A stretch of 64,000 nucleotides of DNA from Linnemannia elongata (lineage: Eukaryota; Mortierellomycota; Mortierellomycetes; Mortierellales; Mortierellaceae). The position numbers and the translations under genes were made by a program. The DNA lies in the NCBI GenBank assembly GCA_036320915.1, contig JAXBDG010000002.1:806001-870000 (forward strand). The letters run 5' to 3'. The notes under the pieces are model-generated. The model was not told where the DNA came from. It did no database searches and was given only the letters and a program-made list of their open reading frames with translations. Positions 1-11,038 of this stretch are shown one piece after another; position 1 is the first letter of the stretch; each line of letters begins with the position of its first letter.

Positions 1-2121
1 ACGAACACTGATATCCTTGTCCCGCAACGATAAAATGATGGTCTCCTCGTGTTTCTTGATCTCGTCCAGTTCGTCGGTCACAGCAGCTAAATGGGCCATG
101 GTCTCCAGACCGAGATAGCGCACATTTGTCTCCTTGGAGAGGATGAACCGCGCAAGAATGTTGGTAGCCTGTCGTACAATATCCGACTCGCAGTCCAGAT
201 GAATGGCCAGGTTGATGGCCTCAAAGAGGATGGCGTTCTGGGCGTTGTTGTGTTGCACATTCCTAGGGGTCTCCTGCGAGTTGTTGATGATAGTCTGGAG
301 GACGTTGTGCAGCATTTCAGACATGTTGGGATCCTCTAATAGAGAGCAATTAACGTTATTACTGCATTAGTTCTCCGATGGCAGTATGATTGTATGATGC
401 TCCTACCAATCACATTCCACGATGTGCGCGCATCAATATAGCGCCACAAATCCAAAAAGTCATGTAACAAACATACCGGTTGGAGGAAAGTACTGCAACA
501 AGCGGAGAAGCTTGACCTGAAGCCATGGGATTGGGATCTTGTAGTACACATAGTCTGCAGAAAAGTCGCGTTCCACGATCACCTATATGCCCATATTGAA
601 AAAAGAAGTATCGTTAAACAAACAAGCCGTGATAGATCCAATATACCTTCTTTATCTCCCGGTTCCTTTTTGATTGAAGTGATTTAGTCTCCGATGCTGT
701 ACCTTATGGAGTCGCATGATCGCCTTGGGGATGGCCAGCATAAAGGCCTCTGGGTATTGTTGGGCGAGGGCGGTGATCAGACTGGTAACGGAGAGACAGA
801 CGCCGAGATCGTAGTCGTCGATGATGTTGGTGATACGTTCGGCCCAGTCGGGAGCAGGGATGACGTCGGGATGTTTCCTGAAGAGTCGCAGCATTGTCAA
901 TGCAGCCTTTTTCTTGACAAAACTCTTTGAGTTTCTAGTAAGGTCAGAACCAAATGTTTCCCAGAGCAAACATAATTTTTTAGTCAGAGACAGGCACATC
1001 AAGGACGGATGATTTTGATTATTAAAAATAGGAAACATAAAAAGCGAAATGAATGTGAGAGCACTCTCTCGTTGGTGCACTCCACTCTCTGCTTTTTACA
1101 GACGATCAGAGCACACACAACAGCAATCAAGTAACTCCAACAAAAACGCACATATCCCAATCATTCAAAAGCAAAGCGCAAAGCATTATGCAAAAACAGC
1201 ACGCAAGAAGTAAAGAGAAAACAAGGCACACAGTTTTGGCACTTACGGAGAGACAAGGAGACGATGTACATCACTTGCCAAAGACTCGGCCATTTCTCTG
1301 CCTCCAATGTTGGCAATAGCGTGTAGCGCTAGACAGTTGTGGATTTCGTTGTTGTCGTCCAGATCCTTGCGAATCGAGTTGACGACCAGGCGCACCAGGT
1401 CGCTGTTCTCGTGCATCAACAGCGTAATCCCGAGATAACCCTGTTTTATGCGATATGATAGAGAAGGTGTGACCAGCAAGTTAGTTTTCCCGAGAGCAGA
1501 CCAAGAACAACAGCGAATAAATGAACAAGGGTATCCAGACAACCCAGCGCAACCAACGAACGACCAATGAGCCTCGTCTTCCTGCAAAAAAACAAATACT
1601 CAGCTGCAACTGAACCAGACTTACAATCTGTTTTTCGCTGTATTTTGGACTGGAGATGAGGTTGACGGCTTCCATGTGTCCAAAGTCGATATCCCATCCG
1701 AGGATGTACATGTACAGCAGCTTGCACACGTATTTCTTTTTGTCATATCCACTCAAGTTTCCGTCTATTGGTAGTTTGAAAAGCAAAGACGTACGCATAG
1801 CGTTAACAACAGCTGGTCAAGGGTGGCTGCTGCAAACAAACACACAAGGAATGCTCATTGTCCTGTTGTAGAGATGATTTGCTTGAGGATCGAACCTTTG
1901 AACTTGGTGCGGATGTTCGCCATCTCCTTGTTGATTCGCTTCTCCTCGAGTTCGCGGACACGACCTATTCAGTAATGCGAAGTGGTTGCATCGTTAGGAG
2001 AAGTTTATTGGTTTCCAGTGTTAAAAGGCGCCGTTGAAGTGAGCTCCTGGTATATTGCTGCTGCTGCTGACGTACAGTTACGAATGTCCGCGATGAACAC
2101 GGTCAAACCGCGCATAGCCAT
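1..2121 (-). CDS. APL3: AP-2 complex subunit alpha (alpha-adaptin), N-terminal part, cut by window start
   Basis: Large clathrin-adaptor subunit of AP-2, which links cargo and PIP2-rich plasma membrane to clathrin during endocytosis. Seven exons are visible: 2121-2076, 1964-1906 region ending at 1896, 1764-1625, 1440-1247, 934-703, 582-477 and 335-1, together 374 residues in one open phase. Diagnostic segments are [14 protein letters not shown] at the N-terminus, [55 protein letters not shown] and [16 protein letters not shown]. These are alpha-adaptin trunk (armadillo/HEAT solenoid) sequences and closer to alpha than to gamma, beta or delta adaptins. ATG 2121 was chosen because it immediately precedes the conserved MRGL block; a second ATG lies two codons later. 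The hinge and ear domains lie outside the window. The gene is divergent from the dehydrogenase at 3814. Family assignment is very secure; exact splice borders are my manual calls. Confidence 0.93.
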
Positions 2122-2205
2122 GTTGGATCAGATGTTGTGTGGTGGGGGATGAAGGGTACAAGGGCTGTAGAGTGGAGTGGGGAGTGTGTGTAAGAGTGAA
2201 AGTGA

Positions 2206-2238
2206 GTGTGATGAGAGTGTGATGAGAGTGTGATGAGA
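2206..2238 (+). repeat. Three tandem copies of an 11-nt unit (GTGTGATGAGA)
   Basis: Three exact head-to-tail copies of GTGTGATGAGA, flanked by degenerate GTG/GAGTG sequence, 85 bp upstream of the AP-2 alpha start codon and so within its probable leader or promoter. Confidence 0.8.
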
Positions 2239-3614
2239 GTGGATGAAGAAGACAGAAGGAGGGGGAGGAAGACAAGAGACAAGGGACGAGAACGTGGGTT
2301 GGATGAAGAAAGAAAGGAAGGGAAAGGGAGAATAAAATGAGAGGGATGAGAGCCAGAAGAAAGTGACCGTTGGTGCTTCAACTGGAGACGATGATGACAG
2401 AGAGAGAGTGAGAGAGAGTGATACAGGTGGGTGGAGAAGTACACGCAGTGTCTTTGAACTTGAAGGTTGACTGGCTGGCTCACTTGAGAGAGAAGGGAAG
2501 ACGAAGGGACGAATGAATCACGACGTGTGTGTGTTTGTGCTGTGTGTGGGACTGTGGGTGAATCAAATCAGGTTCAGCCAGGCACACTTACTAACTCACC
2601 CATACCAAATCCAATTTCAGGAACAACAACATCAACGCTATGTCTGTAGTACTCTCCTAGAGGTATCACCGATGATGCCTTTGACATATAGGGCTTGTTG
2701 ATGGAAACCGGCTAGATCCATTCCTTTGGTATGCACCGTGATCATTCTCAGTGGCGATCACTCACCCTTCTTTCAACAGCACAGCCACTGATAATATCCA
2801 ACCTGGCTTCAACTGTGTCACTGGCTAGTGATCACCTTCATCAAAAATTTGATAAGAAGGACGCTTTTGTGGAGAATCTGCATTAAGGGTGTCTGCAGAT
2901 GGCAGGAACAACTGAACCATGCAAGGCTGTGGTTGAAACGAAGGGTGGAAGGTTAAGAGTGTGTCAAGGCACGCAAAAACGTCTTACTGAAATTGAACGT
3001 AGAAGGCCCAGTTGGTTTTGGCGGCAGAGGCATCTTTGTCCTGTCATCATCAAGCTTGCTTTACTACCTACCCCGACATGTCCATCATTCCTCTTCCACA
3101 GTTCACCTATATAATAATATTTTTATGTTTTAGTGCCTTTGTGTAGCCTTCGGCTCGCTATCGACCAGAGAAAAAAAAAATCCCGATAATCCCACTTCCC
3201 TAACGGCCGTTCATAAATCTTGTTTTCTGAGCCGTATCCTTTGATCAGAAGCTCGGGTCGGTGGCAGTTCCCATACGCCTTGGGCATTGTTATTATTCTC
3301 CCGTCCCTTGGTCCCTAAATGCCATTCGGGATGACAACTCAATCTCTATCCATCGGCTACTTGACGAATAAGACAGCGTTTATTGTCCATAGTCCTTGGC
3401 ATTGCGGTATCACTTGTCGCCTGTCAAACTGAACGTCTTTTGCATATTTCTCCACAAAGAGTAAAAAAAAAGAAAACAGGGGAGCACATGTGCTATTGCG
3501 CCTGTGCACGGCTCATCTTTTATTTTATGCGTGCCAGAACGACATACCTGTTCTTGATGTTGGGCGATTGAGTGGGGACCACACAACCCAAAGTGAACAT
3601 CTTCATCCCCGCCA

Positions 3615-3621
3615 TATAAAA
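3615..3621 (+). promoter_or_regulatory. TATA box of the SDR gene
   Basis: TATAAAA about 200 bp upstream of ATG 3814, followed by a pyrimidine-rich leader typical of other genes in this window. Inferred from motif and position only. Confidence 0.6.
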
Positions 3622-3813
3622 GGCGGCTCGCTACCCTTCGTCTTTCTTCCTGCTCCTCTTCTCTCTTTACATTATTTTCTTATTATCACGAGTCAACTTC
3701 CCTTTCCTTCAGCTTCCACCTGTCATTTCATTCCCTCATCAACTTGTACATTCGCCCTTCTCTTTTTCCTTTTCTCATTCACCATACCTTTCTCATTCCT
3801 CACATAACTCAAC

Positions 3814-5454
3814 ATGACCCTCACCAACTCAGCCAACCTCGTCGTTGTTATCACAGGTAGAGGAATACGAACCGGTTCCAAAAACTCCAAGAGACAGCTC
3901 TAATTGTATAAAGATCTTCATGCATTGCTCACCAGTAGTGCGTCTGCCAATGCACCAATAACCTGCACATCTTTATTAACATCCAGCCCACATGTTCTTC
4001 TTTTGGGAATGATCATAGGCTGCGACACTGGATTTGGATCAGAGATCGTTCAGGAACTCTACCAGCGTGGTGGCTATACAGTCTACGCGACCTGCCTGAC
4101 CGACAAGGCCGTCGAGGCCTACAAGGCCAAGCAGTCGTCCCGTATTAGGGCCGTCCAGGTCGATGTCACCAACCAGAATGACGTTAACCGCCTCCGTGCT
4201 CAAATCGAGGCTGAGTGCCCCCAGGGTGTCTACTGTGTCCTCAACAATGCCGGTATGTTCCTTTTCTTCTTTTCTGTTTTGATAGCACCTGTACCAATGT
4301 ACTGGTTTCGAGGCATTTGAACAATTAGCGTGATTTCTTGTTTCCTTTTGACTAACTTGCATGCAACATGTTGTAACGTTTTTTTTTGTATGAATAGGTA
4401 TCTATGCTGGTGGATTCTTCGACTTTGCGTCTGAGGACAGCTTCCAGGTAAAGGCAATAACAGCAACTCTTCCTTAGGATGAAGTGGTTGTTACTCATAC
4501 TCATGACCAACAACAATCGATGGATTCAAGTTTGAACACAAACTGATGAATGACTAGTTCGACTTTCGACAGTTTTTGTTGGGGAGAAGAGGGCACAGCT
4601 TGCAATTGGAGACCAAACCCCGCCCGACAAAGGAAAAATACATGGACCTTGCACACCAGCTGTGTTACAGAAGCATGAGAAAGAAGTCTAGAACCAGTCT
4701 CGTCCATATCTACCGCAAAACCATTTGCCACTCTCATATCTCTCGACAGCTTCGTCTCTTCAATGAAAAAACGTGTACTGACAACCCCTCTCTATCTAAC
4801 ATGTTAACAAAATAGAAAATCATGGATGTGAACTACATGGGAATCATTCGCATTACCAAGGCAATGCTCCCCAGTTTGCGCACCTACGCCAAATCCCGAC
4901 ACAGTCCCCAGGGCAAGCGCCTCCCCCGTGCACGTCTCCTCAGTATCACCTCCATCGCCGGTCGCGCCAACCCCCCCGCCCACGGCGGCTACAACGCCTC
5001 CAAGCACGCCGCCGAGTCGATCCTCGACACACTCCGTGTCGAGTTGTCGCCCTGGGAGATTGACGTTTCCATGCTCGAACCCTTCTATGCCAAGACCCCT
5101 CTTGTGGCCTCGGCTCATACTGTCCTCGAACGTGTCTGGAAGGAGTCGAGTGTTGAGACCCAAAAGATGTATGGCCCCAACTTCATGCAAGGAGTCCGTA
5201 ACCACTCTCAACAGCTTTACGATCGCTCGATGCCATCCAAGTGGGTTGTGGATGCGGCCGTTAATGCGATCAGGAAACAGAACGGCGCGGCCAAGGCGAG
5301 GTACTTGATTGGTTTCTGGTGGGTTGGTACATTGATCCGGCTCCAGGAGACTCTCCCTTCGTGGATTATCGACTTTTTCACGAAACGTATTATGAAGAGA
5401 GTTGGTGCGTGGCCCTCGGATCCTTTCCTTATCAAGGATGCCCAGCGAAAGTAG
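3814..5454 (+). CDS. Short-chain dehydrogenase/reductase, retinol dehydrogenase / SDR9C-like
   Basis: NAD(P)-dependent oxidoreductase of the classical SDR fold. Four exons: 3814-3856, 4019-4252, 4398-4447 and 4816-5454, giving 321 residues with phases 1, 1 and 0. Visible motifs: cofactor loop VVITGCDTGFG at the extreme N-terminus (TGxxxGxG), DVTNQND, NNAG, and catalytic Ser followed by YNASK (Tyr-x-x-x-Lys). The GCDTGFG wording and CLT following the first beta-alpha unit resemble animal retinol/11-cis-retinol dehydrogenases, 17-beta-HSD6 and hydroxybutyrate dehydrogenase 1 (SDR9C group). The true substrate in a fungus cannot be read from sequence. There is no N-terminal signal or anchor; the C-terminus contains a hydrophobic stretch (FWWVGTLIRL) that might contact membrane. 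A TATA box at 3615 and a CT-rich leader support the start. The third intron is 368 nt, long for this region. Confidence 0.88.
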
Positions 5455-5687
5455 AGTTGAACAAAGACTTTTGAAACCTTTTTTTTACTCTCTATCCCAT
5501 TAAAGCAAGCATCCTTCTTTGGCTAAGACTACCGTGTACCCTGAAATCTATGAAAAGGACTGAATTGTCCAAGCCACACAGCCTTCCAAACAACCGATCC
5601 CTTGACCTTCATTCATCAAGGCCTGATTTAGTTCGCATCACTCATTCACTTACCCTTCCCCGCCCTCACATTCATATATATCTGACC

Positions 5688-6680
5688 ATGGTCTTCTACG
5701 AGCTCTTCTGCATCTCCAGGACTCGCCTTGTCGAGGTACAAAACATATTTCTCCTCGGCTTACAGGACGGAAGTGATCGGCACACCAACAGGATCATGCG
5801 GATCAACAATCAGCTACGCTCGGAAGGAAGATCAGGAAGAGGGAGAGTGTCTCGTCTCGGACCGGGTCCGTCAGGAGTAGAGCAAGTTTTCCGTGAGCTA
5901 GACCGATGAGTGCTCCTCAAGGGGGGGGAGTGACATCGGCAAGCGAATGCCTCTGTTTCCGAAACGCAATGAAGGGCAAAGGCACTTCGGGTGGCTTTCA
6001 AAGTGACCATCGATCAATTATCCAGTAAACCCGAAGAGGGGGGGTCAGGACCACATTCGTACAACAAGACTTGACCTCTGTCACCGAACTAAGACCAGAG
6101 GACACAGTCAATTGGCAGCGCTTCATTACGCATGAAAACACTCAGGAGGACTCTGCAAAAACGCAAACCCGGAAGTCTCAAAGAATTTTGGACAACTGTA
6201 CTTACTCCCAGCGCCTTTTCTTTCCTTTATCTGAATGATCCAAACAGGCCAACTTGAAGGATTTGGTCAAGCAGACCTCATTGATCGTCATGAACAAGGG
6301 CGGCGTCGTCAGGAATCTGAAGCCCCTGGGCGAGAAGCAGCTCCCATACCGTATCCGGAAACATCAGGAATATCATGTGCAAGGATAGTAAGTCACTTCC
6401 TCCTTTCTCTCTTTCTCTTTCTCACTTATCACTCTTTTCGGCCTCCTCGTCAAACACACTACTCGGTACTCGGAACATCTCGCTAATCATCTACCTTACA
6501 CTTCCACCCTTTTATTATAGCCAATGGCTAATGCAATTCGATGCAAACCCAACTGTGGTCAGCGAGCTCAACAAGCGTCTCAAGGTCGATCCTCGTGTGC
6601 TCCGTCACGCCGTCATTCGTCTCGGTTCCAAGCTCGAGGACATTGTCGCCTCGGCCGAGAAGACTGGCACCCGCGTTTAA
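5688..6680 (+). CDS. MRP17: Mitochondrial small-subunit ribosomal protein bS6m (MRP17 family)
   Basis: Component of the mitochondrial ribosome small subunit, homologous to bacterial S6. Three exons: 5688-5735, 6248-6387 and 6521-6680, giving 115 residues (yeast Mrp17 is 131). The N-terminus MVFYELFCISR matches the first beta strand of S6; exon 2 contains the typical GGVVRNLKPLGEKQLPYRIR segment (S6 GG-x-I-R-x-I-x-x-G-x-x-x-L-P-Y), and exon 3 gives the WLMQFDANP and DPRVLRHAVIRLG region. Phases agree (0, 2). The first intron is 512 nt and interrupts the gene after 16 codons. An AATAAA lies at 6727. The gene is convergent with RPN6, whose stop codon is only 280 bp away. The protein is so short that gene finders may miss it. 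Confidence 0.88.
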
Positions 6681-6959
6681 ACATCACAAAGAAGTTCCCT
6701 GAATATGTAACAACAATCCACACTGCAATAAACAATCATACAATCATACAGAATAACAAAGAAACAAAATGGGTTTCGATTTGGTCTTTATGCAAAGGGG
6801 GTTATAGCTGTGCTTGGTGCTTGTTCGACTGAGGAACCACCTCAACAACCACTCTTCATCGTCGATCCTCTTTACTCGTGGTATTTATGTTTTGGTGTTC
6901 AACCCCACATCTCGACCATTATTGATTTTTTGTGCATTCAATTCCTCTCCCTCAACAAC

Positions 6960-8940
6960 CTACGACAACTTGGAAGCCTTCTCGTAGAGAGACTCGACCA
7001 CGTTAGCCATATTCTTCATCGTGTCCAGCGCGCTCTCGTAAGTCTTGTCGACAGGCGTCTCCTCAAACACAACAAGGCATCCGGCGCCCTGGTCTAGTAC
7101 TCCATGGAAAGTCTTGTCCAAGATCATCTGCGACAGCTTGACCTCAACCTGTTGTGCGGGCAGCTTGATGATCTCGGCAATATGTGAAATCTCCACCCGC
7201 GAGAAGGGCTCGATCACACGGACCAAGTTCTGTTCGAGCAATTTGTCGTACAACGACGCGAGGTGATTCCTGATAATAGGGTCGTTTCCGAGTTCTATTT
7301 ACATATAGAATGAGTGATGAATCTTGTTTAGCAACGGGGACTTCACAATTCTTCATATCTTTCATTGCAACGACATTGGTTGATCAAATCAAGCTAACGT
7401 ACCATCACGGTATGCGGCCAAGGCCTGTTCAAACTCCTGGAGGGAGCGGTTGTTGTGAGCTGATGCAATGGCCTTCATGGCCTCGACTTCCACGCCGCGG
7501 TACTTAAGCGCAACCTTACTGTTCAAGATCGCCTGAATATCATCGGACTATTTGAACAAGCATGAAATTGGAACAATAGTTAGTATTCCACTCAAGAACA
7601 CAATTGACAGGAGATCGTAATAGGAATACCAGATTGGCCGAAAGGATGCTTACCAGGTTCAACATGACTTTGCAAAGCAACATGTACTTCAGTGCAGAGA
7701 TGGCGCGGGGGTCGTCCAAGGAGGAGTAACCCTCCAAGGTCTCGTAAAAGTACGAGAATCCAGTCTTGTAGTCCTTCTCCTCTGCGTGCAAGATTCCAGA
7801 CTGCATGTCGAGAGCGGCCTGCAAAAGAGGTGGGCAGTAGATGGCGTTGGCTGATGTACGGGCAGAAGTCAAAGCGGCCTAAGAAAAGGACATCCCATTG
7901 AATGTCAAACACAAGCACGAGTATTTGTCAGCACCATGTTCTTTGCTCATTTCCCAGTAACAGGGAGTATTAAAGTCCTCCCTAAACGCCAGATCGTGAT
8001 GCTAACCTTGGCCTTGGGCAGGTTGCGCAGGGCATGGCAGACACGACTCTCCAACAACTGGACTTCAACGAGAACCATCTTGTCGTCCAACTTCTTGAGC
8101 TCCTTGAGTAATGTGCCGACCAGTGCCAAAGAATCACTGTACATCTTGTTGTCGAGGTACAACGCGATCAATCGCGTCTCCAATGCCTGCTTCAAAAAGA
8201 TACGCTTCTCCTGAATTGTCCACTGGATTGTCTCCTTGCAAACCTCGATCTGGAGAGGGAGGGTGTTGGGGATCTCTGAGAAGTAGTCGATCAAAGTTCT
8301 AACTGTTGAAAGGGTGAAGAGCGTCGAAAGACAATGGTCAATATTAGCTCCAGTCATCGGAAACGCAAAATACAATGACAAAGATGCCCTTATCCGCACA
8401 GTTGATGTCCCATCCATGCTGCTTGACTACATACTGATCTTGGCTGTCTTGGCTTTAGGGATAGAGGTGATCAGCGTGCGGGAGTCGTGGATAAGAGCGG
8501 CAAGCTCATTGGGGCGACTATTGAATAAGGCACAGCGAGGAAGCACAAATATGTTAGAATATCCATAGGACATATCGACGCGTAATCAGAGTAGATTGAT
8601 CTAACACAATAGGCGAGAAAGTGACGTACTGGAGATCGCGGTAGCACTGTGCAAGCTTCAAGAGAGCAGTCTCCTGGTCGTTCCTGGCACTCATGTCTAC
8701 AATGTGTCCCATGAAAGAACCAAGTGAAGAAAATGAAGGTTAGTTTCGCGTCCTATAGTAGCCAATTGAACAAGGCCGTGGCATTACGCCTATGGTAGGA
8801 GCGGATTCGCAAGACACGTTGAGGGAGGACATGCCTGTTCCTGCGGCGGCGGCGAGGATGCTCTGGTAGAGAGGAATGGCCTGCTCAGGGGAAGTCTTGC
8901 GGACCTCCTCGGCCTGGGCGATGGTCGAGACGGAAGGCAT
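6960..8940 (-). CDS. RPN6: 26S proteasome regulatory subunit RPN6 (PSMD11)
   Basis: Lid subunit that clamps the lid to the ATPase ring and 20S core. Seven exons: 8940-8835, 8696-8630, 8517-8435, 8302-8007, 7878-7654, 7547-7403 and 7294-6960; total 418 residues, close to human PSMD11 (422). Conserved text includes [68 protein letters not shown] and, in the C-terminal PCI domain, [20 protein letters not shown] and AEIIKLP; the C-terminus is the helix-rich [16 protein letters not shown]. The first intron must start with GC (8834) to keep phase: the exon 1 end G plus AC gives Asp before MSARNDQE. The gene is divergent from RPN7 with 470 bp between start codons and convergent with bS6m. Very secure identification. 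Confidence 0.95.
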
Positions 8941-9117
8941 ATCTGTTTGTTTTATGTGTTCCTGGATATTTGGTTGGACTTGCGGGTTGTTTGTCGTTGT
9001 CCTTGCTGTGGTTGAGGAGAGTGAATGAATGAGGCGAGGGTTGAATGGTTTGGCAGACAAAAAGAAAAGACGAAAGTAATAAGAAGCGAAGCGCAAGGCC
9101 GATGCGAAGGCGAGTGA

Positions 9118-9180
9118 CTGTACACGTCAAACTGAAAGGTGTGAGATATGATTTCACACCTTTCAGTTTGACGTGTACAG
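9118..9180. repeat. Perfect 27-bp inverted repeat with 9-nt spacer in the RPN6/RPN7 promoter
   Basis: Arms 9118-9144 and 9154-9180 are exact reverse complements; the spacer is GATATGATT and the match stops abruptly on both sides. Each arm starts with CTGTACACGTCA and ends with AAAGGTGTGA (or the reverse complement), so it carries a CRE-like TGACGTGT core in both orientations. It could act as a symmetrical factor site or extrude as a cruciform. A fold-back sequencing or assembly artefact must also be considered. Confidence 0.9.
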
Positions 9181-9191
9181 GGAAGGGAAGG

Positions 9192-9199
9192 TGACGTCA
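9192..9199. promoter_or_regulatory. Consensus CRE/ATF site TGACGTCA
   Basis: Perfect palindromic TGACGTCA, embedded in GTGACGTCAC, 12 bp beyond the inverted repeat and 212 bp upstream of the RPN7 start. This is the classical binding site for ATF/CREB-type bZIP factors. Binding here is inference. Confidence 0.6.
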
Positions 9200-9410
9200 C
9201 GCATAGGCCTGAAGGGCGACGCGCCTTTGGGTCTTTCCTTCACTTGGTTACTTGCGTTGCTCGCTTTCGTTACATTTCTTTCACATTCCCATTTCTCACT
9301 TCTTAAACTCACTCGCCCATCAACCACCACCGCTCTTTACTTCTATTCACAAGTCAGGAACCGACCTCCTAAAACAGCCCACGACCTTAGCACAACCACC
9401 ATACAACACC

Positions 9411-11038
9411 ATGTCTTCGGAAGAGGTCCCCAAGATCCCCAGCATTGAGCTGTCACAGAACAGGTTCCTGTTGACCAGTGGACCCAAGGAGACCCACGCA
9501 GAGGCACAGGAGGCTATCATGAAGAAAATCAAAGAGGACCGTATGTAAACCCTCACTTTCTCTCGCCACTGTCTGCATCAAAGTGGGACATGAATTCTTT
9601 TAGGCAATGAAAACGCGAAATAACGACAAAACTGAGACTAACGCGAACAATTGTTTGATCAAACGACAATAGATATGGCACCATTCTATGAACTCATTTG
9701 CGAGGAGCAAGGATGGCCCGTCGATGCCGCACTCTTGGAGAGCATGAAGAAGGAGAACGAGGAGGCATTGAAGAAGTTGGACGAACGACTCAAGGATGCA
9801 GAGGAGAACTTGGGAGAGACCGAGATCTCGGATACCTTGCTTGCCAGAGCTGAGCACTTTGCAAAGATCGGTGACAAGGTAACGCCCTAGTTGTCATGAT
9901 TCGCAGTTCATTTGTGGACGAGGAGAGACCTCGAAAGTTTCGACCTTGGTTGATAATGTTCCTTTTGACTGATCCAACATCTGCCTTTGTGAATTTCATG
10001 CATTTAGGAAAAGAGCTTGACCGCATACAGGGTAGCCTTTGAGAAGACAGTGGCTCTTGGAAGCAGACTGGACATTTTGTTTGCCAACATTCGCACAGGA
10101 TTCTTTTACCGTGATAACGACATCGTCAGCAGAAACATTGAGAAGGCCAGAAGGTACCGTCATATTGAAGCTGACCCATTCGCTGGTACTCATTCCAGAT
10201 CGTGTGCTATAGGCAGTCGAAACATCATGGCTAACGTTCATCTGGATGTTTTCAAATGACAAATAGCATGATTGAGGAGGGTGGAGACTGGGACCGCAGG
10301 AATCGCCTCAAGGTCTACGAGGGCGCCTACTTGATGACGATCCGCAACTTTAAGGGCGCTGCCGATCTCTTTATCGCCACCCTGTCAACATTCACATCGA
10401 CCGAGCTGATGGAGTACAAGGAGTTTGTCACTTACGCTGTTCTCTCCAGTGTACTGGCTCTCAAGCGTGTCGACATCAAGAACAAGGTTATTGACTCGCC
10501 CGAGGTCCTGGAGGTCCTTCACGAGATCCCTCACTTGGAGGACTACCTCCGCTCGCTCTATGCCGGAGACTACAGCAAGTTCTTTGTCTCGCTTGCTGCC
10601 TTGGAGACTTCGGCCATGAAGCGCTCTTGGGTCTTGTTCCCCCACTACCGTTACTATGTCCGGGAGATGCGTATCCGTGGATATGCCCAGTTGTTGGAGT
10701 CCTACCGTTCCTTGACCATGCAGAGCATGGCACATTCTTTCGGCGTCAGCGAAGAATTCATCGACAGGTAACTGCATAATCCCTATCTGACCACCTTATC
10801 ATAATAATGCCTTTTGGCCTCAATCCTAACAACTATATTCTGTTCCTCTGTGTAAAACAATAGGGATTTGTCCAAGTTCATCTCTGCTGGTCGTCTGAAC
10901 TGCGTTATTGACAAGGTGAACGGCATTGTCGAGACTAACAGACCCGATGCAAAGAACGCTCAGTACCAACAGGCCATCAAGCAGGGCGATATCCTGTTGA
11001 ACCGTGTCCAGAAGTTGAGCCGTGTCATCAACGTGTAA
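9411..11038 (+). CDS. RPN7: 26S proteasome regulatory subunit RPN7 (PSMD6)
   Basis: Lid subunit with TPR-like helices and a C-terminal PCI domain. Five exons: 9411-9540, 9673-9878, 10008-10153, 10267-10767 and 10864-11038; 385 residues (human PSMD6 is 389). Recognisable blocks are [135 protein letters not shown] and [20 protein letters not shown]. All junctions keep phase (1, 0, 2, 2). ATG 9411 follows an ACC context and a CA-rich leader. The gene is head-to-head with RPN6 and convergent with the DnaJ gene, whose stop lies 408 bp beyond. Very secure. Confidence 0.95.

Larger units (their letters stand above)
2122..3813. other. Intergenic region between AP-2 alpha and the SDR gene
   Basis: No convincing gene. 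The left part (about 2130-2500) is purine-rich on the plus strand, i.e. a CT-rich leader for the minus-strand AP-2 gene, and includes a short tandem repeat. An intron-like stretch with TACTAAC near 2590 and a TTTCAG near 2618 could belong to an untranslated exon. The right part (3615-3810) is the TATA box and CT-rich leader of the dehydrogenase gene. The rest shows short unrelated ORFs only. Confidence 0.6.
8941..9410. promoter_or_regulatory. Bidirectional promoter of the RPN6/RPN7 pair
   Basis: A 470-bp interval separates the start codons of two proteasome lid genes transcribed away from each other, so both leaders and core promoters must lie here. It contains a perfect 27-bp inverted repeat (9118-9180) and a palindromic TGACGTCA (9192-9199), roughly in the middle. 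I see neither a clear TATA box nor the yeast proteasome element GGTGGCAAA. Function is inferred from gene arrangement. Confidence 0.8.

Noticed and set aside
4448..4815. Possible C/D box snoRNA in the third SDR intron (TGATGA near 4540, CTGA near 4777)
   Set aside because: Box spacing of about 230 nt is too large and no C'/D' boxes or terminal stem were seen.
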